A DNA stretch of 64,000 bases from a bacterium BMS3Bbin13 (GTDB taxonomy: Bacteria; Pseudomonadota; Gammaproteobacteria; 21-64-14), in the NCBI GenBank assembly GCA_002897735.1, contig BDTW01000015.1, positions 1 to 64,000 of the forward strand, read 5' to 3'. The translations under genes were made by a program, and so were the position numbers. Below the pieces are notes generated by a model. That model did not search any database. It worked only from the letters and a program-made list of their open reading frames with translations, and had not been told where the DNA came from. Positions 38,571 to 47,652 of this stretch are shown piece by piece. The first letter of the stretch is position 1. Each line of letters starts with the position of its first letter.

Positions 38571-39377
38571 ATGACGCATCGGTCACCCGGAATCCGAGGC
38601 CTGCGCCTGGTGGGCCCGATGCTGGTCGTCGTCGTGGCGGCGCTGGTGCCCGTGGGGAGTGCGTCGTCCGCCGGGCTTTCGCTGGAACAACGCGTGGAGC
38701 GACTGGAGCGGATCGTGAACGGTCCGGGTATGGTGGACATGCTCGGCCAGATCCAGGCGCTCCAGCAACAGATCCAGCAACTCACCGGGCGCCAGGATGA
38801 ATTGCAGCACAATCTCGACAACCTTCAACGCCACCAGCGTGACCTGTATCTGGACATCGATCAGCGCCTGCGGCGGTTGGAACTGAAGCCGACCGCGCCG
38901 GGTTCGGCGGGCGCCGCTCCGTCGTCCCCGATCCCCGCCGCCCCGTCGCCCGGTGGGGCCGGAGCCGCGGCCGGGACCGCAACCGCAACCCTCCAGGTCC
39001 AGAGCGACTATGAAAGCGCCCTCGGTCTGCTGCGGGCCGGCAAGTATCCGCAGGCGGCTCAGGCCTTCCGGGCGTTTCTCAAGGCGCACCCCGACAGCGC
39101 CTACGCGGACAACGCCGAGTACTGGCTGGGCGAGACGAATTACGTCACGCGCAACTTCGGGCCGGCATTGCAGGCCTTCCAAGCAGTGGTGCGGCATTAT
39201 TCCAGGAGCCCCAAGGTCCCGGACTCCCTGCTGAAGATCGGCTACATCCAGTATGAACAGAAGCACTGGAAAGCGGCGCGCAAGACGCTTACCGAGGTTA
39301 TCGCCCGCTACCCGAACAGTGCCGCCGCGCGGCTCGCCGAGCAACGCCGGCAGCGGATGAAGGTGGAAGGCCACTGA
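38571..39377 (+). CDS. cpoB: CpoB (YbgF), Tol-Pal-associated TPR protein
   Basis: Protein of 268 residues. Signal peptide, a trimerising coiled coil (LEQRVERLERIVNG...IQALQQQIQQL, about 35-95), a Pro/Ala/Gly linker, and three TPR units beginning YESALGLLRAGKYPQAAQAF. It coordinates peptidoglycan synthesis with Tol-Pal constriction in E. coli. Nine bases after pal. Confidence 0.94.
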   Translation: MTHRSPGIRGLRLVGPMLVVVVAALVPVGSASSAGLSLEQRVERLERIVNGPGMVDMLGQIQALQQQIQQLTGRQDELQHNLDNLQRHQRDLYLDIDQRLRRLELKPTAPGSAGAAPSSPIPAAPSPGGAGAAAGTATATLQVQSDYESALGLLRAGKYPQAAQAFRAFLKAHPDSAYADNAEYWLGETNYVTRNFGPALQAFQAVVRHYSRSPKVPDSLLKIGYIQYEQKHWKAARKTLTEVIARYPNSAAARLAEQRRQRMKVEGH

Positions 39378-39409
39378 CCCGCGGGGGCGCGTCGGGCTAA
39401 GATAAAATT

Positions 39410-40090
39410 ATGGATACCGCGCCGCCGCCGCGCGGGACGGCGCGCGTCATGCCGGGCCTGCGCATCACCGAGATCTTCCTCTCGCTTCAGGGCGAGACCC
39501 GCACGGCGGGATGGCCCAGCGTGTTCGTGCGCCTGACCGGTTGCCCGTTGCGCTGCCGCTACTGTGACACCGCCTACGCCTTCCGCGGCGGGCGGTGGAT
39601 GGCGATCGATCAGATCCTCGACGAGGTGGCCGCGTACCGGCCGCGCCACGTCACCGTGACGGGGGGCGAACCGCTCTCGCAACGCGACTGCCTCGCCTTG
39701 CTCGGGCGGCTCTGCGATGCGGGCTACGAGGTCTCCCTGGAGACCGGAGGGGCGCTTGCGGTGGAGGCGGTCGATCCGCGCGTGGTGCGGGTGCTCGATC
39801 TGAAGACGCCGGGCTCGGGGGAATGTCGCCGCAACCGGTATGAGAATCTGGCGGTGCTCGGGCCGCAGGATCAGGTGAAGTTCGTCTGCTGCGACCGTCG
39901 CGATTACGAATGGGCCCGGGAGCAGATCGAGCGTTACGGGCTCCCCGATCGCTGCGAGGTCCTGTTCTCGCCCGGCCACGGCATGCTCGCCCCCGGCCTG
40001 CTGGCCGACTGGATCCTCGAGGACCGCCTCGACGTGCGCCTGCAGATACAGCTCCACAAGTACCTGTGGGGCGATGTCCCCGGTCGTTGA
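39410..40090 (+). CDS. queE: 7-carboxy-7-deazaguanine synthase
   Basis: Protein of about 226 residues, radical-SAM. [20 protein letters not shown], the cluster motif CPLRCRYC (C-x3-C-x2-C), [10 protein letters not shown] and [10 protein letters not shown]. It makes the deazaguanine core of queuosine. ATG at 39410; another at 39449 ([10 protein letters not shown]) is the family-like start and equally possible. queC overlaps or follows immediately. Confidence 0.93.
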   Translation: MDTAPPPRGTARVMPGLRITEIFLSLQGETRTAGWPSVFVRLTGCPLRCRYCDTAYAFRGGRWMAIDQILDEVAAYRPRHVTVTGGEPLSQRDCLALLGRLCDAGYEVSLETGGALAVEAVDPRVVRVLDLKTPGSGECRRNRYENLAVLGPQDQVKFVCCDRRDYEWAREQIERYGLPDRCEVLFSPGHGMLAPGLLADWILEDRLDVRLQIQLHKYLWGDVPGR

Positions 40091-40097
40091 AGGCTTG

Positions 40098-40814
40098 ATG
40101 AATCGTACCCGCGAACCCGCCCCGACGTCGCCGGACCGCCCGGCGGTGGTGCTCCTGTCCGGCGGGTTGGACTCGGCGACCACCCTGGCCGTGGCGCGCG
40201 CACGCGGCTATCGCTGTTATGCCCTGAGCCTCGATTACGGCCAGCGCCAGGCCGCGGAACTGGATGCCGCGCGGTGCGTGGCGCGGGGGGCGGCCGGCCA
40301 CAAGGTCATCCGGATCGACCTCGGGGCGATCGGAGGCTCGGCCCTGACGGATCCGGCGATTCCGATTCCGGAGCACCCCTCGGAGGGGATCCCGGTCACC
40401 TACGTTCCGGCCCGCAACACCGTGTTCCTGTCCCTGGCCTTGGGCTGGGCCGAGGTGCTGGGCGCGCGCGACCTGTTCATCGGGGTCAACGCCGTGGACT
40501 ATTCCGGTTATCCGGACTGTCGGCCGGAATACATTCGCGCCTTCGAGGCGCTGGCCGCGCTTGCTACGCGGGCCGGCGTCGAGGGGGCCAGATTCCGGGT
40601 CCATGCCCCCCTGATACGCCTATCCAAGGCCGACATCATCCGCGAGGGGCTGCACCTCGGTCTGGACTACGCGGTGACGGTCTCCTGCTATGCGGCGGAT
40701 TCGGAGGGCCGCGCGTGCGGCGTGTGCGACGCCTGTCGGATTCGGGCGGCCGGGTTCCATGCCGCCGGAGTGCCCGACCCCACCCGGTACCAACCCGGTC
40801 GGGGGGCGGTGTAG
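40098..40814 (+). CDS. queC: 7-cyano-7-deazaguanine synthase
   Basis: Protein of 238 residues. PP-loop ATPase motif [32 protein letters not shown], and the C-terminal zinc site [20 protein letters not shown]. It turns the QueE product into preQ0. AAGG precedes the ATG. Operon with queE. Confidence 0.95.
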   Translation: MNRTREPAPTSPDRPAVVLLSGGLDSATTLAVARARGYRCYALSLDYGQRQAAELDAARCVARGAAGHKVIRIDLGAIGGSALTDPAIPIPEHPSEGIPVTYVPARNTVFLSLALGWAEVLGARDLFIGVNAVDYSGYPDCRPEYIRAFEALAALATRAGVEGARFRVHAPLIRLSKADIIREGLHLGLDYAVTVSCYAADSEGRACGVCDACRIRAAGFHAAGVPDPTRYQPGRGAV

Positions 40815-40941
40815 GGCTATAATCCGAGCGGAGGGTCCAATAGAGGCAATTGTCCGGCGGCGGGAAATAAACATCCCGCATACCGCGTCTACATAAAGAT
40901 AGCCGGTATTCCACAGGCTCGGAGTCGTGCGGGGAGACACC

Positions 40942-42162
40942 ATGCATCTTTCGATCACCAATGAGGTTCTGCTGTCCGTATTCATCATCGCCGGTATCAT
41001 GGGGGCGGTGGTCTACCGCACGAATTTCTGCACGATGGGGGCGGTTTCGGACTGGGTCAACATGAACGACCGCGGCCGGTTCGGGGCGTGGCTGTTCGCC
41101 ATCGTCATCGCCATCGTCGGGGTACTGCTCCTGGAGGGCATAGCCGGCATCGGTCTCGGTACCAGCATGCCGCCCTTGATGCCGCCCTATCGCACCCCGA
41201 ACTTCTCCGTGCTGCGCTACCTCGTGGGCGGTACCCTGTTCGGGATCGGGATGACGCTCGGCAGCGGGTGCGCGTTTCGGACCATCGTGCGCGCCGGCGC
41301 GGGCAACCTGAAGTCCGTCGTGGTCCTGATCACCATCGGCATCTTCGCCTACCTGATGACCCAGACCTCCTTCTACGAGAAGTTCTTCTACGGGTGGGTG
41401 AGCGCCACGACCATCCACCTGTCGGCGCACGGGATTTCCAGCCAGGCGCTGGGGCCGCTGGTGAGCGGCATCCTGCACGTCGGCAACGGCGCGACCCTGG
41501 AGTATTGGATCGGCGGAATCCTCGCCTTGGCGCTGCTGGTCACCATCCTGCGCTGGTCGGATTTCCGCACGCGCTTCGACAACATCCTCGCCGGCGCCGT
41601 AGTCGGGCTGGCCGTGGTCGCCGCCTGGTACGTGACCGCCGGTCCGATGGGGCACGCCTGGAAAGAGGCGGTCGTGTTCATGGACAACCCCACGCGGGAC
41701 GTGATGACCCAGTCGTTCACCTTCGTGAACCCCACCGGCGAGACGCTGGCGTACCTCATGTCGCCGCGCAACGTGGCCTTGATCACCTTCGGTGTGGTCT
41801 CGCTGGTCGGCGTGTTGGTGGGTTCCCTGGTGTACTCGGTGCTCACCCGCAACTTCCGGATCGAATGGTTCCGGTCCGTGAGGGATTTCATACGCCACGT
41901 CACCGGCGGGGCACTGATGGGCATCGGCGGCGTGCTCGCCATGGGTTGCACCATCGGGCAGGGTGTCACCGGATTCTCCACGCTGGCGCTGGGGTCGATC
42001 CTGGCCTTCATCTCGTTCGTGTTCGGCAGCGCCCTGACCATGAAGGTGGAATACTACAAGATGGTATATGAACAGGAGGCCAGCTATTTCGATGCCCTGG
42101 TGTGTGCGCTGGCGGACCTGCATCTGCTGCCGAAGCGCCTGCGCAAATTCGATCCCGTTTGA
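40942..42162 (+). CDS. YeeE/YedE-family sulfur-compound transporter
   Basis: Protein of 406 residues with about ten hydrophobic segments. It has the Cys-bearing family motifs NFCTMGAVSDW, GSGCAFRTIVRAGAGN and, in the second half, MGCTIGQGVTGFSTLALGS. These Cys are the sites over which thiosulfate passes in the characterised YeeE. The substrate here (thiosulfate, sulfite or selenium compound) is not certain. ATG at 40942 with GGGGAGA upstream. A tRNA-Lys and an island follow. Confidence 0.87.
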   Translation: MHLSITNEVLLSVFIIAGIMGAVVYRTNFCTMGAVSDWVNMNDRGRFGAWLFAIVIAIVGVLLLEGIAGIGLGTSMPPLMPPYRTPNFSVLRYLVGGTLFGIGMTLGSGCAFRTIVRAGAGNLKSVVVLITIGIFAYLMTQTSFYEKFFYGWVSATTIHLSAHGISSQALGPLVSGILHVGNGATLEYWIGGILALALLVTILRWSDFRTRFDNILAGAVVGLAVVAAWYVTAGPMGHAWKEAVVFMDNPTRDVMTQSFTFVNPTGETLAYLMSPRNVALITFGVVSLVGVLVGSLVYSVLTRNFRIEWFRSVRDFIRHVTGGALMGIGGVLAMGCTIGQGVTGFSTLALGSILAFISFVFGSALTMKVEYYKMVYEQEASYFDALVCALADLHLLPKRLRKFDPV

Positions 42163-42467
42163 AGAATCGGCACCTGAATCGACGGCGGTCGCGGCGCACC
42201 GGCGCCGGGCGCGGACTCGACCTTTCGCGGCCTTTGGCCGATAACCCGACGGGGCGTGTGCCCGCTCCCGTCGGGTCCGTTGCCGCGGAGCGGGGATGGT
42301 CCCGGCGGATTCGCATAATGCCGGCGGCGGAGGTCATCCGCGGACCCGCAGGCACCGGCCGTCCCGTCTCCCACCGAATCGGGGCCTATCAGGCTCGAAC
42401 CGCACCGCTCTTCGGCGCTATCGCCGCCCTGCACGACCTGCTGCGCCGGCGAGATCCCGATGGGTAC

Positions 42468-42495
42468 TTGCCATCGCCCGTCCAGCCCGTATCAT
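42468..42495 (+). promoter_or_regulatory. Promoter of tRNA-Lys
   Basis: TTGCCA (42468-42473), 16 bp, TATCAT (42490-42495). The predicted start is about ten bases before the tRNA. The rest of the 350-bp gap after the transporter gene (42163-42467) shows nothing else recognisable. Confidence 0.6.
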
Positions 42496-42511
42496 GGCAT
42501 TTCCGCCCCAT

Positions 42512-42587
42512 GGGCCGTTAGCTCAGCTGGTAGAGCACCGGACTTTTAATCCGTGTGTCACAGGTTCGATCCCTGTACGGCCCACCA
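42512..42587 (+). tRNA. tRNA-Lys(TTT)
   Basis: A 76-nt cloverleaf. Acceptor stem GGGCCGT / ACGGCCC, D-arm GCTCAGCTGGTAGAGC, anticodon loop CTTTTAA with TTT, T-arm CAGGTTCGATCCCTG and an encoded CCA end. One mismatch at the base of the anticodon stem. tRNA 3' ends are common integration sites, and an integrase stub starts 92 bp downstream. Confidence 0.95.
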
Positions 42588-42678
42588 ATAAAAACAGTGT
42601 GTTATAGCTGTACTTGCCCTTCCGTTCCGGGATTTGCAGGAATCTTGCGGGAACGAGTGAAAAGGTCGAAAGGGTAGG

Positions 42679-42891
42679 ATGGCCTCGTTCGTCAAGCGAA
42701 AGGGCCTCCACGGACGTGTCGTCCGGCAGGCACGCATCGAGCGCAAAGGCTGGCCGCGGCAATACGCTACCTTCGATACGAAAGCGGAGGCCGAGGGATG
42801 GGCCACGACGATCGAATCGGAGATGCTTTGGGGGGTGTTCGTCTCCCGCAAGGGCCGGTCGGGGTACGCCAGCCAGAGGCCCCATCGGTAG
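42679..42891 (+). pseudogene. Truncated tyrosine integrase, N-terminal part only
   Basis: An open frame of 70 codons reads ASFVKRKGLHGRVVRQARIE, then RKGWPRQYATFDTKAEAEGW and ATTIESEMLWGVFVSRKG. This is the arm-type DNA-binding N-terminus of phage/ICE integrases, where R-x-K-G-x-P-x-x-x-x-T-F-x-T-K-A-E-A-E-x-W-x-x-x-I-E-S-E-M is typical. The core-binding and catalytic domains are missing, so the gene is a remnant. Position directly after tRNA-Lys supports an old integration event. Confidence 0.72.
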
Positions 42892-43079
42892 TGCGGGCAG
42901 CCGAGGCAGTTTTTGCCGCAGGTGAACGACTCCGGAATGAGGGCGCCACTCCGCTTCGGTTGAATCGTTCTCAGGTATTTCGCAATTGTGTGCAGTCGGC
43001 GATCAATCTCGCCGACCGCATATCGCGATGCGGAGCGCCCGTTGTCGGTGGCTGGATCGGCCCATGTCTCGCTACTCAT
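42870..43079 (-). pseudogene. Possible remnant of a small Cys-cluster protein
   Basis: The minus strand carries an open frame with EIDRRLHTIAKYLRTIQPKR followed by SFTCGKNCLGCPHYRWGLWL. A C-G-K-x-C-x-x-C-P-H motif occurs in small zinc-binding proteins of mobile elements. Downstream of this the frame only runs antisense to the integrase remnant. Weakly supported; chance in GC-rich sequence is possible. The rest of 42892-43260 shows nothing recognisable on either strand. Confidence 0.25.
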
Positions 43080-43266
43080 CCAGACCGGAACCAAAGCTGG
43101 AACCGAAACTGTCGAACGGGTTATATCCGCAGCTTCCCGGGTCGCAACCGCCGGTTCCGGAATCCCGGTCGCAGCCCGATCCCGCCGGAATCGTCGGCGC
43201 TGCTCTCCCAATGCGAGTCCGTCCCGTACGGATTGCCTGCAACATCGAGGTTGCCGACAGGTATAG

Positions 43267-43295
43267 ATTGACAACATGCGCTTGTCAGCCTAGAT
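43267..43295 (+). promoter_or_regulatory. higBA promoter with overlapping operator
   Basis: Consensus -35 TTGACA (43267-43272), 17 bp, TAGATT (43290-43295). An inverted repeat TGACAA-N7-TTGTCA (43268-43286) overlaps the -35 box and spacer, the position expected for binding by the antitoxin. Confidence 0.75.
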
Positions 43296-43323
43296 TGGCG
43301 TGGGATCGCAAGAGGCGGGCGGC

Positions 43324-43602
43324 TTGATCCGGAGCTTCCGGCACAAGGGGCTGAAACGGCTCTACGAGCAAGATATCGCCAAGGGCCTCCCGGCGGATAT
43401 GACGCCGAAGATCGCGCGGATCCTGGCGCGCCTCGACGTGGCGACGCAGCCGCAGATGATGGACCTGCCGGGTCTCGGGCTGCATCCGCTGAAAGGGAAG
43501 CGGAAGGGGTTCTGGTCCGTGTGGGTCACCGGCAACTGGCGGATCATCTTCCGCTTCAAGGCGGGCCACGTAGGCGATGTGGATCTGGTCGACTACCACT
43601 GA
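43324..43602 (+). CDS. higB: HigB-type RelE-family toxin
   Basis: Protein of 92 residues. Start TTG with GAGG upstream, giving IRSFRHKGLKRLYEQD like other plasmid-maintenance killer proteins. GLHPLKGKRKGFWSVWVTGN and WRIIFRF are the conserved core, and VDLVDYH ends the protein. HigB cleaves mRNA on the ribosome. Toxin before antitoxin is the usual higBA order. Confidence 0.9.
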   Translation: MIRSFRHKGLKRLYEQDIAKGLPADMTPKIARILARLDVATQPQMMDLPGLGLHPLKGKRKGFWSVWVTGNWRIIFRFKAGHVGDVDLVDYH

Positions 43603-43621
43603 CCCGCAATGGAGGTAGTGC

Positions 43622-43927
43622 ATGGGGATGCAGAACCCGCCGCACCCCGGGTTGTCGGTGCGCCATGACTGCCTGGAACCGCTCGGGCTCTCCGTTACGA
43701 AGGCGGCGCAGGTCCTCGGCGTGAGTCGTCAGGCCCTGAACAACCTTGTGAACGGCAGGGCGGGGATTTCGCCGGAGATGGCGATCCGCCTCGACAAAGC
43801 CTTCGGCGGAACGGCCGAGGGTTGGCTCGCGCTGCAGACGGCCTACGATCTGGCGCAGGCGCGCAAGAAGGAACGGCGGATTACCGTCAAGCGATACGCG
43901 CCCGACACTGCCTCGAAGCGCGCGTAG
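43622..43927 (+). CDS. higA: HigA-family antitoxin
   Basis: Protein of 101 residues. An N-terminal segment ([20 protein letters not shown]) precedes an XRE-type helix-turn-helix ([20 protein letters not shown]). It then has [20 protein letters not shown], the HigA signature. It would neutralise HigB and repress its own promoter. 19 bp after higB. Confidence 0.93.
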   Translation: MGMQNPPHPGLSVRHDCLEPLGLSVTKAAQVLGVSRQALNNLVNGRAGISPEMAIRLDKAFGGTAEGWLALQTAYDLAQARKKERRITVKRYAPDTASKRA

Positions 43928-43958
43928 CGGATCCTGACGGTGGCTTGGAGCGGACAGA

Positions 43959-44186
43959 GTGTTTCGTCCCATCGCCCGCCGGGATTCGTGGCCCTGGCTG
44001 TCCGTCGACGAGATCGCGACTTACCTGGGGAGCCAACGGGATACCGTCTACAAGTGGATCGAGCGCAAGAGTATGCCGGCTCACAAGGTGGAGCGGCTGT
44101 GGAAGTTCAGAAAAGAAGAGATCGATCAATGGGTTCGAGGCGGCGGTAGCAACCGTGTGGATAGGGGCGGGACAAACGACGGTTGA
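43959..44186 (+). CDS. Excisionase-like helix-turn-helix protein
   Basis: Protein of 75 residues with a MerR/excisionase-type domain: WLSVDEIATYLGSQRDTVYKWIERKSMPAHKVERLWKF. The frame ends in a G/R-rich tail. Such small HTH proteins often open methylase-helicase defence islands, as here before the helicase remnant, where they probably regulate the locus. GTG start. Confidence 0.75.
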   Translation: MFRPIARRDSWPWLSVDEIATYLGSQRDTVYKWIERKSMPAHKVERLWKFRKEEIDQWVRGGGSNRVDRGGTNDG

Positions 44187-44232
44187 TGCACCGTGGTCGC
44201 CTGGGAGAGCACATGGAGGCTAAGGGGTCCCA

Positions 44233-44954
44233 ATGAAGCTGGAAGACCTCCAGGCCAATGCCGTCGTGCGCGGCATCCTTTCGGACGAACTGGTCACGGT
44301 CGTCAGCGTGCAGTGGTTCGGCTCCGAGGCGCTGGAGCTAACGTACAAGACCCCGACCGGGAAAGTCGCCAACGAACTGCTCTATCGACACGACGAGCCA
44401 CGGCTCGAAATCGTGGAGGTCGGCAGGCCCTGGAGTTTTGACGGTGACGGGGCGTTGTTCCGCCTGGTCTCCGAAGCACAGCGAATCCGTCTTGCCCACC
44501 TATTTGATCCGGTGCTCGCGGTCCACACATCCGTGGTGGAGCCGCTGCCGCACCAGATCACGGCCGTCTACGAATCGATGCTGCCGCGCCGGCCGCTGCG
44601 CTTCCTGCTCGCAGACGATCCCGGTGCCGGCAAGACCATCATGTTGACCGGGAGTTTGAGAAACTCGGCTACGACGACATCGAGAGCCGGATCCCCGGCA
44701 CGGGCCGGTTGCGGTTCATTGAAGTGAAGGGCCGGGTCAGCGGCGCATCCACGATCACGGTGACCCGAAACGAAATTCTCTACTCGCTCAACAAGCCCGA
44801 GGACTATATCCTCGCCATTGTCGAGTTTCTCGAAAGTGACGAGCATCGGGTTCACTACGTCCGGGAGCCGTTCCGGCGTGAGCCCGATTTCGGGGTGACC
44901 AGTGTCAATTACGATATGGCCGAATTGCTTGCGAAGGCCGAGGCACCGAGATGA
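44233..44954 (+). pseudogene. SNF2-family helicase with DUF3883 end, internally deleted
   Basis: The first 137 codons (KLEDLQANAVVRGILSDELV..., LPHQITAVYESMLPRRPLRF, LLADDPGAGKTIM) are the N-terminus of a large SNF2/DEAH helicase up to Walker A. Right after it the reading frame must shift: in another phase, from 44643, VDREFEKLGYDDIESRIPGT and RLRFIEVKGRVSGASTITVT up to 44954 are the DUF3883 C-terminal domain. Nearly the whole motor (several hundred residues in relatives) is gone. A stop in the original frame occurs at 44727. The DUF3883 end still overlaps the next start (ATGA). Confidence 0.78.
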
Positions 44955-46141
44955 CATGGCTGACAGACGATGAGCTGACGGTTCGCCTGCGTGATATGGA
45001 ATCCCGATTGGTCGAACGCAAACGAAGCGGAGCGGACCGCAGCGGCATTCGCAGAAATATCTGTGCCTTTGCCAACGACCTCGCCGGTAGCGGTCAGGTG
45101 GGAGTGATCTTCGTGGGCGTCGAGAACGATGGCCGCTGTGCCGGGCTCGACATCGATGATCAACTGCTTCGTACCCTTGCGCAAATGCGCTCGGACGGGA
45201 ACATCCTGCCCCTGCCCTCCATGCAGGTCGACCGAAAGGTGCTCGACGGGTGCCCGGTTGCAGTCATACGAGTGGAGCCGGCGGCGAATCCGCCGGTGCG
45301 CTATCAAGGTCGGGTCTGGGTCAAGGTAGGTCCCACTGTACAAGAAGCCACACCTGAAGAAGAACAAAGGCTGATCGAACGGCGCCGCGCCGGAGATTTA
45401 TCGTTCGACCTGCGGCCCGCCGCCTCCGCGGGGCTCGACGCGCTCGACATGGATTATGTCCAACGCACCTATATCCCCGCGGCGATATCGGCGGAGGTCC
45501 TGGAGCAGAATCAACGACCACCGCCGCAACAGTTACGCTCGCTACGGCTGGCGGTCGGGGACCAACCCACTTGGGGGGCGTTGATCGCCTGCGGGACCGA
45601 TCCTCAAACTTGGGTGCCCGGCGCCTATGTGCAGTTTCTGCGTATCGAAGGGGCGGCGTTGACCGACCCCATCAAGGATCAGAAGGCGCTGACCGGGAAG
45701 TTGGAGGACGTGCTGCGCCGATTGGATGAGCTGTTGGAGATCAACGTTGCCGTGCGCACGCAGATCACCGGCGCCCCGCGCGAAATCCACCGGCCGGACT
45801 ATCCGCTAGTGGCGTTGCAGCAGTTGGCAAGAAACGCCGTGATGCATCGCGTCTACGAGGGCACCAATGCACCGGTGCGGGTCTACTGGTACGCGGACAG
45901 GATCGAGATCCAGAATCCCGGCGGCCTCTACGGCAGGGTCACGTCCGAGAATATCGGCGGTGGGGCAACCGATTACCGCAATCCGCTGATCGCCGAGATC
46001 ATGCGTAATCTGGGTTTTGCGCAACGTTTTGGGATGGGACTGCCGGTCGCCAAGAAGGCCCTGGAGGACAATGGCAATCCGGCGCCGGAATTCGACTTTT
46101 CCCCCACGCACGTCGCAGTCACTGTAAGGCCTGCGCCATGA
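44951..46141 (+). CDS. AlbA_2/Schlafen-type ATP-binding regulator
   Basis: Intact protein of 396 residues. The AlbA_2 domain is at about 10-135 (VERKRSGADRSGIRRNICAFANDLAGSG; VGVIFVGVENDGRCAGL). A C-terminal GHKL-like ATPase part has LVALQQLARNAVMHRVYEGT and FAQRFGMGLPVAKKAL, as in COG2865 proteins. These are found in defence islands. Neighbours overlap at both ends by ATGA, so it belongs to the same operon as the broken helicase and methylase. Why it survives intact is unclear. Confidence 0.8.
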   Translation: MTWLTDDELTVRLRDMESRLVERKRSGADRSGIRRNICAFANDLAGSGQVGVIFVGVENDGRCAGLDIDDQLLRTLAQMRSDGNILPLPSMQVDRKVLDGCPVAVIRVEPAANPPVRYQGRVWVKVGPTVQEATPEEEQRLIERRRAGDLSFDLRPAASAGLDALDMDYVQRTYIPAAISAEVLEQNQRPPPQQLRSLRLAVGDQPTWGALIACGTDPQTWVPGAYVQFLRIEGAALTDPIKDQKALTGKLEDVLRRLDELLEINVAVRTQITGAPREIHRPDYPLVALQQLARNAVMHRVYEGTNAPVRVYWYADRIEIQNPGGLYGRVTSENIGGGATDYRNPLIAEIMRNLGFAQRFGMGLPVAKKALEDNGNPAPEFDFSPTHVAVTVRPAP

Positions 46142-47133
46142 AAACCATCGCCTTCTTCAACAACAAGGGCGGCGTCGGCAAGACCTCGCTGGTCTATCAC
46201 CTGGCCTGGATGTATGCCGACCTCGGGGTGAACGTCATGGCCGCCGACCTCGATCCCCAGGCCAATCTCACCAGCATGTTCCTCGACGACGACCGGCTGG
46301 AGGAGATCTGGACGGACGACAGCCATGAACAGACGATCTACGGCGCGTTTCAACCCTTGCTCGAAGGCACCGGCGACGTGCGCGCTCCCCAGACGGAAGA
46401 GGTTTCGCCGGGGCTTGGTCTGGTGGTGGGCGATCTGGCGCTTTCGGCGGCGGAGGACGAGCTCTCCAGCCAGTGGCCGGACTGTCTCGATCGCAAGCCG
46501 CGGGCTTTTCGGGTGTTGAGCGGTTTGTGGCGCATCCTCATGGCAGCGGGTGAGGACGCCGGCGCCGATCTGGTCCTGATCGACGTCGGCCCGAACCTGG
46601 GCGCACTGAACCGCGCGGCCCTGGCGGCGGCACAGGAGGTGGTAATCCCGCTGGCGCCGGATCTCTATTCCCTCCAGGGGTTGCGCAACCTCGGCCCGAC
46701 ATTGCGCCGCTGGCGCCGCGAGTGGGTGGAACGGCTGGAACGCCGCCCGGAGTCCATCGCCGATCTTCCTCTGCCGAATGGCGAGATGCGTCCGGCCGGT
46801 TATGTCGTCCTGCAACATGCGGTCAGGCTGGACCGGCCGGTCAAGGCCTATGGCCGATGGATGGCTCGCATCCCAAAGGAGTATCGCCACTCGGTGCTCG
46901 ATGAAAAGGACTCGGGCAAGGCCACGATTGAAACGGATCCGCATTGCCTCGCGACGCTGAAGCATTACCGCAGCCTGATGCCGCTGGCCCAAGAGGCGCG
47001 CAAGCCCATGTTCTTTCTCAAGCCCGCCGATGGCGCTATCGGCGGCCACAGCACGGCGGTGCAGGATTGCTACCTGGATTTCCGCGATCTCGCCAAACGT
47101 ATCGCCGACCGCTGCGGCATAGCAATGCCATGA
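46138..47133 (+). CDS. ParA-family ATPase
   Basis: Intact protein of 331 residues. Deviant Walker A KGGVGKTS (10-17) after [20 protein letters not shown] (Walker A'), and [17 protein letters not shown] (Walker B). The late part (KTYG-like loop [20 protein letters not shown]) resembles the ParA proteins encoded between helicase and DUF1156 methylase genes. No ParB partner or plasmid functions are near, so a role in the defence locus rather than partition is likely. Confidence 0.82.
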   Translation: MKTIAFFNNKGGVGKTSLVYHLAWMYADLGVNVMAADLDPQANLTSMFLDDDRLEEIWTDDSHEQTIYGAFQPLLEGTGDVRAPQTEEVSPGLGLVVGDLALSAAEDELSSQWPDCLDRKPRAFRVLSGLWRILMAAGEDAGADLVLIDVGPNLGALNRAALAAAQEVVIPLAPDLYSLQGLRNLGPTLRRWRREWVERLERRPESIADLPLPNGEMRPAGYVVLQHAVRLDRPVKAYGRWMARIPKEYRHSVLDEKDSGKATIETDPHCLATLKHYRSLMPLAQEARKPMFFLKPADGAIGGHSTAVQDCYLDFRDLAKRIADRCGIAMP

Positions 47134-47420
47134 CCTATAAGAAAAAACCCATCGAGATCGCCCTGCCGCTGGACGTCATCAACGCCGCCTCGACGCGCGA
47201 GAAGTCGATCCGCCACGGCCACCCGAGCACGTTGCACCTGTGGTGGGCGCGTCGTCCCCTGGCGGCCGCGCGGGCGGAGATCTGGCAGAGCCGGCGGCGG
47301 GCCTGTGCGGACAATGCTGACCACCCGCGCGCCAGGGAGCTGTTCGACCGCGACAGGCTGCCGGCCTTCCACGACCCCTTCGCCGGCGGGGGTGCGCTGC
47401 CGCTGGAGGCCGTCGCATAG
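47130..47420 (+). pseudogene. DUF1156 adenine methylase, internally deleted and truncated
   Basis: Starts in ATGA overlap with the ParA gene. Residues 1-50 ([40 protein letters not shown]) are the DUF1156 N-terminus. After AAARA the sequence jumps to [20 protein letters not shown] and [20 protein letters not shown], a segment that in full proteins comes over 100 residues later and includes the SAM-binding D-P-F-A-G-G-G motif. The frame then ends at a TAG. Total 96 codons against about 900 in relatives: inactive. Confidence 0.78.
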
Positions 47421-47527
47421 GTCAAACCTTTCGGAGTCCTCCGGCTCTGCCGCAGTCTGTCTTGGGTGCAGGGATGTGATAATGCGAAAATCAGTCTTAT
47501 CCTCCTCACGCCTGGAACCGAGGCGTA

Positions 47528-47646
47528 GGACAGACCACGGTTTTAAACCTTCCGGCAGGATGCATGCTTGAGGGGCGTGTCACGCCTGGAAAGTCGGGGT
47601 GGTTGCGGCGGACGACTGATTAAGGAGCGGAAACCGTGGTCTGTCC
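47528..47646. repeat. Element with 16-bp terminal inverted repeats
   Basis: GGACAGACCACGGTTT (47528-47543) and its exact complement (47631-47646) enclose 87 bp without a gene. A ten-base direct repeat CACGCCTGGA occurs at 47507 and 47581. The arm resembles REP-type sequences I know from several gammaproteobacteria. It sits between the methylase remnant and the SET gene. Nothing else is seen in 47421-47527. Confidence 0.65.
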
Positions 47647-47652
47647 CCGGTT

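Noticed and set aside
46138-47133. ParA gene as evidence of a plasmid or chromosome partition locus
   Set aside because: No ParB, no parS-like repeats, and start/stop overlaps with defence genes on both sides argue against partition.
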